In this document: positions 1-6,142 of the stretch, one piece after another
Layout of the letters: each line of letters opens with the position of its first letter
How positions within the stretch are numbered: position 1 is the first letter of the stretch
Position numbers and translations under genes: made by a program
NCBI GenBank assembly: GCA_046704445.1
Contig: JBJKRW010000060.1
Location: 1-7,799, forward strand
DNA length: 7,799 nucleotides
Direction of reading: 5' to 3'
Source of the DNA: JBJKRW01 sp046704445
GTDB lineage: Bacteria; Patescibacteriota; Microgenomatia; UBA1406; GWC2-37-13
Notes under the pieces: generated by a model
The model's input: only the letters and a program-made list of their open reading frames with translations
Told to the model about the DNA's origin: nothing
The model's database searches: none

Positions 1-1577
1 CGGTTTGAGTTCACTTTTACGTCCTTGTAAATTGGTTTGCCGTTCAAATCATCGATTTCGGATATGGCTGAGGTGTCGTTGCGAACACCGGCGTTTGCAA
101 AAGTAGTATACGCATCAGTCAACTGCAGAAGGGTTACCTCGCCTCCTCCCAGGGTGACGGCCAGACCGAATCGTTTCATGTTTGCATCGGTGGGAGCCAG
201 CGTATCTATCCCCATATCATAAGCTTTCTGCAAAAAATCTCTTATTCCGACCATTGCCAAAAGCTTCACTGCCGGTATATTTTCGGAATTTCCCAAGGCG
301 AATCTGAGCTGCATGGGTCCGCGGTATTTTCCGTCATAATTTACGGGTATGTACGGCTTATCTCCCTGATTGGCGAATTCCGTCTTCACGTCCATAAGCA
401 TTGTGGCGGGAGTGTATCCTTTTTCAAACGCCAGAGCGTATGTGATTGGTTTAATAGATGAACCAGGCTGTCTCAATCCGAGCGCGGCATTGAATTTTCC
501 GAATTTATTGTCGTTGTAATCATAGGAACCGACCATGGCCAAAATCTCTCCGGTTTTGGAATCAAGAACCACTATGGCTGCATTGGTGGCATTATAGCCC
601 TTCAGGCTTTCTATCTGCTGTTTCGCAATCTTTTCCGCTTCTTGTTGAACGTCAAGTGAAAGGGTAGTTTTGACTTTTATGCCTTTTTGGAGAAGTGCAG
701 GCCCGTATTCTTTTTCTATGAGATCTTTTACATAGAAAACAAAATGTGGTGCATTGATGGCTATTTTCGGCGACGAAAACTTTACGGAATTCAGTTGGGC
801 GTCCGCCTGTTTTTCCTGGTTAGCCGTAATGTATCCATCTTCACGCATTCTCCTCAATACATCCTGAGTCCGTCCTTTCCACGCGTTTGCGGTGCCTATG
901 AACGGGGAATAATAGGAGGGACTCTGAGGCAATCCTGCCAGTATGGCGGATTGCACCAAATTCAGGTCTTTCGGGGGAATACCGAAATAAGCCATGGATG
1001 CGCTTCCTACTCCCCAGTAGCTGCCGCCGTATGGTGCTTCGTTTAAATACATACCCAATATCTGGTCTTTTGTATATTTCCTTTCCACCTCAAATGCAAG
1101 AATCCATTCTTTTATCTTTCTGGATATGGATCTGCTCGAGTCCAGTAGAACGTTTTTTATCAGTTGTTGTGTAATGGTCGATCCTCCTTCTACTCTGTGT
1201 AAAAAGATTGTGCTCAACACAGCGCGGATTATTCCTGTTTCGGATACTCCCGCGTGCTTGTAGAAATTCTTATCTTCTATGGCGACCGTAGCTTTCTTCA
1301 GAAAAGGGGGAATATCGGTGAACGCAACGGGTACGCGATTTTTGTCCTTGTACATCTCGTAGAGAATCTTGCCTTCCCTGTCGTAGAATATCGTTGACGC
1401 TCCGGTTGATTGGGATAGTTTTCCAGGAGAAGGAAGATCACGCGCATACCAGGCAAATACGGCAAACGAAAGGATAAAACCTGCCACTATCACGATGAGA
1501 AGACCCAAAAGACCGTATACGATCAGTTTCTGTTTTTTATACTGTTCTCTGTATTTCGTTCGCCTTGATATATACAT
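1..1577 (-). CDS. Class A penicillin-binding protein (PBP1A type), bifunctional peptidoglycan synthase, C-terminus cut by window edge
   Basis: This enzyme polymerises glycan strands from lipid II and cross-links their stem peptides at the outer face of the cytoplasmic membrane. The frame runs from an ATG at 1577 with no stop, giving 525 complete codons. A basic N-terminus (RRTKYREQYKKQK) is followed by one membrane helix at about residues 18-43. The GT51 glycosyltransferase domain shows EDKNFYKHAG with catalytic Glu101, then GGSTITQQLIKN at 131-142, and RKIKEWILAFEVERKYT with YLNEAPYGG at about 153-185. The transpeptidase domain begins near residue 325. It carries the nucleophile motif S373-S-I-K376 within RQPGSSIKP, and S431-E-N433 within GNSENIPAV. 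The third motif, KTG, must lie beyond the edge. Class A PBPs usually have about 700-850 residues, so roughly a quarter or more is missing. It is divergent from the small ORF at 1650. The family is certain; the exact paralogue name is not. Confidence 0.96.
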   Translation of the reverse strand, partial: MYISRRTKYREQYKKQKLIVYGLLGLLIVIVAGFILSFAVFAWYARDLPSPGKLSQSTGASTIFYDREGKILYEMYKDKNRVPVAFTDIPPFLKKATVAIEDKNFYKHAGVSETGIIRAVLSTIFLHRVEGGSTITQQLIKNVLLDSSRSISRKIKEWILAFEVERKYTKDQILGMYLNEAPYGGSYWGVGSASMAYFGIPPKDLNLVQSAILAGLPQSPSYYSPFIGTANAWKGRTQDVLRRMREDGYITANQEKQADAQLNSVKFSSPKIAINAPHFVFYVKDLIEKEYGPALLQKGIKVKTTLSLDVQQEAEKIAKQQIESLKGYNATNAAIVVLDSKTGEILAMVGSYDYNDNKFGKFNAALGLRQPGSSIKPITYALAFEKGYTPATMLMDVKTEFANQGDKPYIPVNYDGKYRGPMQLRFALGNSENIPAVKLLAMVGIRDFLQKAYDMGIDTLAPTDANMKRFGLAVTLGGGEVTLLQLTDAYTTFANAGVRNDTSAISEIDDLNGKPIYKDVKVNSN

Positions 1578-1607
1578 TGTTAAAGTATAACAAACATTCC
1601 TTTGCAA
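1578..1607 (-). promoter_or_regulatory. Probable leaderless promoter of the penicillin-binding protein gene
   Basis: On the minus strand a good -10 box, TATACT, occupies 1589 down to 1584. It is followed by six bases and then the ATG at 1577. Initiation at the usual distance from the -10 box would fall on or next to the A of the ATG, giving an mRNA with almost no leader. A TTGCAA sits at 1607-1602, but only 12 bases upstream of the -10 box, too close for a standard -35. An AGGA about 20 bases before the ATG is too far for a ribosome binding site, which also fits leaderless translation. This is read by eye. Confidence 0.5.
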
Positions 1608-1635
1608 TAATTTGTATGAATTCTGCGGTGATTTT

Positions 1636-1649
1636 TGTTAGAATACGGT
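1636..1649 (+). promoter_or_regulatory. Probable extended -10 promoter, leaderless, for the 38-codon ORF
   Basis: The plus strand carries TG-T-TAGAAT at 1636-1644, which matches the extended -10 pattern TGnTATAAT. Five bases separate it from the ATG at 1650, so transcription would start at or beside the start codon. There is no convincing -35 at the right distance and no Shine-Dalgarno sequence. It lies back to back with the -10 box of the penicillin-binding protein gene, about 50 bases apart. Confidence 0.5.
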
Positions 1650-1766
1650 ATGAGCTTTAAGCTTTTTAAAATCAAAAAAGAAACCGTGTGGAAGGTAATT
1701 ATAGTCATATCATCGCTTGTTCTCCTTCTGTCAATGCTGTTGATGCCTTTTGCATTTTTAAGATAA
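1650..1766 (+). CDS. Tiny single-helix membrane protein, 38 residues, function unknown
   Basis: I do not recognise a named family. The ORF runs from ATG at 1650 to TAA at 1764. Its product has a short basic head, MSFKLFKIKKETVWK, followed by an unbroken hydrophobic stretch from about residue 16 to 37 (VIIVISSLVLLL, then MLLMPFAFL) ending in a single Arg. That is the layout of a single-pass membrane peptide, or of an uncleaved signal anchor; no signal peptidase site is evident. Support for it being a gene comes from three things: a promoter-like extended -10 directly before the ATG, a strongly protein-like composition with positive charges on one side, and a position filling the only sizeable gap between the penicillin-binding protein gene and recG. 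It ends 39 bases before recG and may be co-transcribed with it. A chance ORF of this length is possible, so confidence is moderate. Confidence 0.6.
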   Translation: MSFKLFKIKKETVWKVIIVISSLVLLLSMLLMPFAFLR

Positions 1767-1769
1767 AAT
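1740..1769 (+). promoter_or_regulatory. Candidate recG promoter overlapping the end of the small ORF
   Basis: TTGATG at 1740-1745 and TAAAAT at 1764-1769 are separated by 18 bases, an acceptable sigma-70-type spacing. The -10 box overlaps the TAA stop of the 38-codon ORF. Transcription would start near 1776 and give a leader of about 30 bases before recG. The hexamers are imperfect, and AT-rich DNA yields such matches by chance, so this is tentative. Confidence 0.35.
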
Positions 1770-1782
1770 AATCGTCTTATTG

Positions 1783-1798
1783 CGTATGTTCTCATACG
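1783..1798 (+). promoter_or_regulatory. 6-bp hairpin in the recG leader next to the ribosome binding site
   Basis: CGTATG at 1783-1788 and CATACG at 1793-1798 are perfect reverse complements around a TTCT loop. The stem's 3' arm ends in the G of a weak Shine-Dalgarno-like CGGA at 1797-1800, which lies five bases before the recG ATG. Folding would cover part of that site and could damp translation. There is no U-tract, so it is not an intrinsic terminator. It could equally be a small dyad operator in DNA, or chance. Confidence 0.35.
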
Positions 1799-1805
1799 GA
1801 ATCAT

Positions 1806-3857
1806 ATGGATCTCAATTCACCAGTTACAATCCTTCCGCATACCAGTACGGTAACCGTTAATAAACTTCATCACCTCGGACTCAATACCTATGAAGACGT
1901 CATGAATTATTTTCCGTTCAGATATGAAGATTTTTCTGTAGTACGCGATATCTCGCGATTAACTCCTGGTAAGGTTCAAACCGTTACCGGAACGATCCGG
2001 AACGCCAAACAATTTATTACCCGTTCCGGGCTTCGAATACAACAGTTCAACCTTGAGGACGCAAACGGTTCACTTTTGCTCGTTTTTTATAATCAACCAT
2101 ATCTTATGAAGGTACTAAGAAATGGAATACACCTGTCCGCCGCAGGCATAATAGAACAAGAGGGTTTAAAATTTATCATGAAGCCTAAAGAGTTTGAAAT
2201 TATCACGGATTTACAAGATGTCCACGAAAAAGTGCATACGGGAGGAATAATCCCGATATATCCTACAACCGCCGGACTTTCCTTGAAAACATTGAGGGAA
2301 AAGATCCTTGTCATTGTCAGATCCGTATTTTCGAATAACCCCGATCTTGAATTTCTCCCGAAAAATATTCGAGAAGAATTCCTGCTCATCGACGAATCAC
2401 TCGCATACAGGCAAATACACCGACCGGATAATTTTGGACTCCTTCATAAAGCTATCGAACGTTTATCCTTTGACGAACTGTTTCTCATCCTGCTTTCTAG
2501 TTCTCTTATAAAAGAAAAGTGGAAACGCGACACAATTACTATCCCATTAGTTCTCAAGAAGGAATTTAAGAGCAAAATCGAAAAGTTTATTACTTCGCTC
2601 CCATTTACTCTCACCACCGTACAAACGAAATCAATTGAACGAATTATTACCGATCTTCAAAAAAAATTTCCTATGAACAGATTACTCCAGGGCGACGTAG
2701 GATCGGGAAAAACCATTGTTGCTTTTATTGCCTGTTATTTTGCGTATTTAAACGGATTTCAGTCCCTATTTATGTGCCCGACGGAAATTCTTGCCGAACA
2801 GCACTTCCGGACATTACAATCATATCATACCCCCATGCATATAGGTCTTCTTACGGCTTCACATAAACCCGATCCTGCGTCTTTACAAAAAACGGATCTT
2901 ATTATAGGAACACACGCTCTTATACAGGAACAGATTTCCTTCGAACACGTTTCGCTGGTGGTTATTGATGAACAGCACAGATTTGGAGTAAACCAACGCG
3001 CAAAATTATCAAAAAAAGGCTGTCATCCTCATCTGTTGAGTATGACCGCAACCCCAATACCAAGAACGGTTGCTCTTACTCTCTACAGCGAACTGGATCT
3101 TTCCGTTCTTGATGAGCTTCCGGAAGGAAGAAAAACAATAAAAACTTTTTTTGTTCCTTCTCATAAACGGACTTCTTGTTATGAATGGGTAAGAAATCAA
3201 ATCGCCAGGAATCAAAGCCAGGTATTTATCGTGTGCCCGCTAATAGAGGAATCTGATTCCGAAACCATGAAATCGGTCAAAGCAGTAAAAAAAGAATACG
3301 TACGTCTTACCGGTATATTTCCGGAATTTCACATAGGACTGCTTCACGGAAAAATGTCGGCCAAGGAAAAAGATAAAGTAATGGAATCTTTCAGAAAAGG
3401 TTCCAGTCAGATTCTTTTATCTACGTCCGTCGTGGAAGTCGGTATAGATATCCCAAACGCACGCATCATAATTATTGAAGGAAGCGACCGCTACGGCCTT
3501 GCTCAACTGCATCAGTTAAGAGGGAGAGTGGGCAGATCTTCACAACAGTCTTATTGTTATTTATTTTCGGATTCCGACTCAGACGAAGTAAAACAAAGAC
3601 TTTCTTTTTTTTCGCGAAACCATATCGGATCCGTACTGGCGGAATACGATTTGATACACAGGGGAGCAGGAAATATATTCGGCACAAAACAACACGGTTT
3701 TGTAAGACTAAAAATCGCTTCGTTGTCCAACCTTGACTTAATTCGGAAAGTTAAAAAAGGAGTGCAGGATTTCCTTTGCAAATATTCAGTAAATGAATTT
3801 CCGCTTATGAAAACCCGACTTGAATCTGTCAGTCCAACAACTATCGAAAGTAACTAG
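1806..3857 (+). CDS. recG: ATP-dependent DNA helicase RecG
   Basis: RecG is a cytoplasmic superfamily 2 double-strand DNA translocase. It reverses stalled replication forks and branch-migrates Holliday junctions and D- and R-loops. The 683 residues match the usual length (E. coli about 693), and the start aligns with the normal N-terminus. A helix-hairpin-like segment comes first (residues about 15-40), followed by the wedge OB-fold (about 55-135). The helicase core shows Walker A GDVGSGKT at 296-303, Walker B-type DEQH at 388-391 followed by RFGVNQR, TATPIPRT from 414, LSTSVVEVGIDIPNA, and the arginine-finger motif VI RGRVGR at 572-577 within LAQLHQLRGRVGR. The C-terminal TRG motif is present but slightly altered: RGAGNIFGTKQHG at 619-631, where RGPGE is typical. 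The stop is TAG. The gene converges with pilC, 19 bases apart. Only a weak CGGA precedes the ATG. Identity is secure. Confidence 0.97.
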   Translation: MDLNSPVTILPHTSTVTVNKLHHLGLNTYEDVMNYFPFRYEDFSVVRDISRLTPGKVQTVTGTIRNAKQFITRSGLRIQQFNLEDANGSLLLVFYNQPYLMKVLRNGIHLSAAGIIEQEGLKFIMKPKEFEIITDLQDVHEKVHTGGIIPIYPTTAGLSLKTLREKILVIVRSVFSNNPDLEFLPKNIREEFLLIDESLAYRQIHRPDNFGLLHKAIERLSFDELFLILLSSSLIKEKWKRDTITIPLVLKKEFKSKIEKFITSLPFTLTTVQTKSIERIITDLQKKFPMNRLLQGDVGSGKTIVAFIACYFAYLNGFQSLFMCPTEILAEQHFRTLQSYHTPMHIGLLTASHKPDPASLQKTDLIIGTHALIQEQISFEHVSLVVIDEQHRFGVNQRAKLSKKGCHPHLLSMTATPIPRTVALTLYSELDLSVLDELPEGRKTIKTFFVPSHKRTSCYEWVRNQIARNQSQVFIVCPLIEESDSETMKSVKAVKKEYVRLTGIFPEFHIGLLHGKMSAKEKDKVMESFRKGSSQILLSTSVVEVGIDIPNARIIIIEGSDRYGLAQLHQLRGRVGRSSQQSYCYLFSDSDSDEVKQRLSFFSRNHIGSVLAEYDLIHRGAGNIFGTKQHGFVRLKIASLSNLDLIRKVKKGVQDFLCKYSVNEFPLMKTRLESVSPTTIESN

Positions 3858-3876
3858 GATTTTATCGTGTATTCCC

Positions 3877-5091
3877 TTACTTAAAAGAGCTCGTAAGGTT
3901 GTAAATCGGCGTAATAACCGAAAGCACCAGAAAACCTACACCCAATCCCAAGAAGACCAGAATTAAAGGCTCAATTAACGTAGTCATCGCTTTTGTTGCA
4001 AGTTCCGACTCCGATTCGAAATATTTCGATAATCTGAACAGCGTTTCGTCCAGGTGTCCGGTTTTTTCTCCCACAAGAGTCATCTGAACGAATATGGGTG
4101 GAAAAATTCCTTCCTGCTCCAAGGCGGATCCCAACGAGTCTCCTTTTTCGACTTTCTTCTTTATCTCGGCAAAAGAATGTTGATATACGGCGTTTTCTGT
4201 TGTGTCGATAATAATATCCAAAGCATCAAGGATAGACACGCCCGATGCGGTCAAAATAGACAAAGTTCTGGTTGAATCGACCAGAGCGGACATTTTAATT
4301 ACGTTACTGATGTACGGAATTTTCAGCATCATCGTATCTACGTTGAGTTTTCCTAACTTTGAGGCCGTATATCTTTTAAGTAAAGCAATAAACCCAAACA
4401 CTCCGCCAAGTATTACGGGCCAGTATTTACTCGTAAACGACGAAATTCCGATTAATATCTGTGTGGTAACCGGCAATTCAATATTAAAATCCTTATATAA
4501 GCCCAACAAACGGGGAACCACAAACGTTACCATAATAAACATAACTACGAGCATACCTGTCACCACTATGACCGGATAGATCAACGCCCCTTTCATTTTT
4601 CCCTGAAACTCCCGCTGTTTTTCCAGATTATCAGCCAACTTAAGCGTAATGTCTCCTAATTTTCCCGAAGCTTCTCCCGATTTGATCAACGAAATGTAGA
4701 GGTTAGGAAACAGATTCGGGTATTTTTTTAAAGCGCTGGAAAATGAGTTTCCTCCCTTAATTTCATTGTCAAGATCTACTATCATTTTTCTCAGGCTCTC
4801 TTTGGTCAACTGTTTTTTAAGAATTTCAAGCGAATCAACAAGAGTTAAGCCGGCATTCAGCATGATGGAAATCTGTCGGGTAAAATCCACGATGTCCGTA
4901 AAAGAAACTTTGTCGAATTTTCCCGACAAAAAACTGAGATCTGCGTTATTTTTCTGTTCTTTGACCTCAATGGTAAAATATCCCTGATTGCGAAGATATC
5001 CCACCACCGTCTGAACGTCTTCTGCCTCAATGGAGGATATTTTTATTTTATTGTTTTTTAATGCTTTGTAGGTAAATCTCATGAATGTCAA
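3877..5091 (-). CDS. pilC: Type IV pilus inner-membrane platform protein PilC (GspF family)
   Basis: PilC is the polytopic platform on which the cytoplasmic ATPases PilB and PilT act to add or remove pilin subunits. The product has 404 residues from the TTG at 5091, or 401 from the ATG at 5082; about 400 is typical. It shows the duplicated T2SSF architecture. Repeat one (about 66-195) has FTRQISIMLNAGLTLVDSL, SGEASGKL at 138-145 and a membrane helix at about 171-195. Repeat two (about 270-395) has STRTLSILTASGVSILDAL, GEKTGHLDETL at 341-351 and a C-terminal helix at about 372-396. A further helix lies near 222-238. The short N-terminal part (RFTYKALKNNK...) is the usual GspF leader region. 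It is the last visible gene of the pil operon. The TTG overlaps the pilT stop codon (TTGA), suggesting translational coupling. No intrinsic terminator is visible after its TAA. Confidence 0.95.
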   Translation of the reverse strand: MTFMRFTYKALKNNKIKISSIEAEDVQTVVGYLRNQGYFTIEVKEQKNNADLSFLSGKFDKVSFTDIVDFTRQISIMLNAGLTLVDSLEILKKQLTKESLRKMIVDLDNEIKGGNSFSSALKKYPNLFPNLYISLIKSGEASGKLGDITLKLADNLEKQREFQGKMKGALIYPVIVVTGMLVVMFIMVTFVVPRLLGLYKDFNIELPVTTQILIGISSFTSKYWPVILGGVFGFIALLKRYTASKLGKLNVDTMMLKIPYISNVIKMSALVDSTRTLSILTASGVSILDALDIIIDTTENAVYQHSFAEIKKKVEKGDSLGSALEQEGIFPPIFVQMTLVGEKTGHLDETLFRLSKYFESESELATKAMTTLIEPLILVFLGLGVGFLVLSVITPIYNLTSSFK

Positions 5092-6137
5092 ACAAACTTC
5101 TCCAACTCGTTGGGGCGGATCGCAAAAGAAAATGCTGTTTCGCGGGAAATTTTTCCTTCTTTAAGAAGACTGACGATATTTTTTTCAAAAAGCATAAACC
5201 CTTCTGACTCTGATGTTTCCATGATATTGTTGATCAAGTAAGTTTTTCCCTCTCTTATTGTCGATGCTACCGCAGGGGTGTTAAGGAGAATTTCAACCGC
5301 AGGAATTCGATCCAGATTATTAAGCTGAGGAAGAAGACGTTGACTCATAACCAGTTTTAACACGGTGGAAAGCTGATTTCTTACTTGATTCTGCTGATTG
5401 GAAGGAAAAATATCAACAATACGATCGATTGCCTCCGGTGTCGAATTGGTATGGAGGGTGGAAAAAACCAGATGTCCGGTTTCGGCCGCAGTAAGTACGA
5501 GTTGAATAGTCTCGTAATCGCGCATTTCCCCAACAAGAATCACGTCCGGATCCTCCCTTAATGCCGAACGCAGTGCAATATTCCAGGAATGCGTATCATC
5601 ATGAAGCTCTCTTTGGGATATGATCGATTTGCCTTTTGGATACACAAATTCGACGGGATCTTCTACCGTGATAATGTGTTTTGCAAAGCGGGAATTTATT
5701 TCCTGAATAAGTGAGGCGAGAGTGGTGGTTTTTCCCTCACCGGTTGGTCCGGTTAAAAGCACGAGTCCCTGAAGATACTCCGTAGCTTTTCTTAAAAACA
5801 GGGGAAGATGCAGTTCTTCAAGAGTTTTTATTTTTACCGGAATACTGCGGAATGATGCGCACATTGATTGACGCGCATAATATATATTGACTCTGAACCT
5901 ATGACTGTCATTCTGGTACGCAATGTCAATCTCTCGGTTTGCAACCAGATTTTCCTTCTGCTCCGGAGTAAGTATTCCAAAAAGCATTCGCTCGTTCGTC
6001 GAAGCATCAAGCTCGGGAAATGTGGCAAGTTGATAAATAACCCCTCCGGACCGAATAGTCGGTTGAAATCCGGGGATAAGATGAAGATCGGACGCGTTTT
6101 TTTCTATGATAAATTTGAGAAGTTGATTTAATTCCAT
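5088..6137 (-). CDS. pilT: Type IV pilus retraction ATPase PilT
   Basis: PilT is the hexameric cytoplasmic ATPase that powers pilus depolymerisation and retraction, which drives twitching, surface pulling and DNA uptake. The 349 residues match the family (about 345-370), with no long N-terminal extension as PilB has. An N-terminal PAS-like region (NASDLHLIPGFQPTIR, about 14-29) leads into the RecA-like core. Walker A is GPTGEGKT at 130-137; the Asp box is IITVEDPVEF at 155-164; Walker B is DPDVILVGEMRD at 196-207; the His box is TGHLVFSTLHTNS at 220-232. STIREGKTYLINNIMET at 292-308 follows the PilT C-terminal pattern. The family norm at Walker A is GPTGSGKS/T, so Glu134 is unusual. The ATG at 6137 is five A residues after the pilB stop, with only a weak GGAAG upstream. 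The TGA stop overlaps the pilC TTG start. A PilU-like paralogue cannot be excluded, but adjacency to pilB and pilC favours PilT. Confidence 0.94.
   Translation of the reverse strand: MELNQLLKFIIEKNASDLHLIPGFQPTIRSGGVIYQLATFPELDASTNERMLFGILTPEQKENLVANREIDIAYQNDSHRFRVNIYYARQSMCASFRSIPVKIKTLEELHLPLFLRKATEYLQGLVLLTGPTGEGKTTTLASLIQEINSRFAKHIITVEDPVEFVYPKGKSIISQRELHDDTHSWNIALRSALREDPDVILVGEMRDYETIQLVLTAAETGHLVFSTLHTNSTPEAIDRIVDIFPSNQQNQVRNQLSTVLKLVMSQRLLPQLNNLDRIPAVEILLNTPAVASTIREGKTYLINNIMETSESEGFMLFEKNIVSLLKEGKISRETAFSFAIRPNELEKFV
5100..5103 (-). promoter_or_regulatory. Shine-Dalgarno GGAG that bears on the pilC start
   Basis: On the minus strand GGAG (5103 down to 5100, continuing as GGAGAAG) lies inside the last codons of pilT. 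It is 8 bases before the TTG at 5091, an ideal spacing, but 17 bases before the alternative ATG at 5082. It therefore favours the TTG start that overlaps the pilT TGA. Both products would carry the conserved RFTYKA segment, so homology alone does not decide. Confidence 0.5.
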
Positions 6138-6142
6138 TTTTT

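Noticed and set aside
687..1046. 119-codon plus-strand ORF
   Set aside because: It is fully antisense to the glycosyltransferase and linker region of the penicillin-binding protein gene, whose motifs are clear. It is a shadow frame.
1602..1607. TTGCAA as a -35 box for the penicillin-binding protein promoter
   Set aside because: The spacing to TATACT is only 12 bases, well short of the usual 16-18.
1580..1795. 71-codon minus-strand ORF across the PBP-recG gap
   Set aside because: It lies antisense to the small membrane ORF, has no recognisable domain and no promoter or ribosome site. Its composition looks like a translated shadow of AT-rich intergenic DNA.
3010..3016. A-rich slippery-like run in recG (TCA AAA AAA GGC)
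   Set aside because: It resembles a frameshift site, but the helicase motifs continue in one frame on both sides, no strong downstream structure is evident, and a shift would destroy the protein.
3858..3876. Possible bidirectional terminator between recG and pilC
   Set aside because: The 19 bases hold no inverted repeat with a T-tract on either strand. The genes simply converge, and termination may rely on Rho or on signals I cannot see.
4202..4579. 125-codon plus-strand ORF
   Set aside because: It is antisense within pilC, which is well supported by GspF motifs across this stretch. No independent coding sign.
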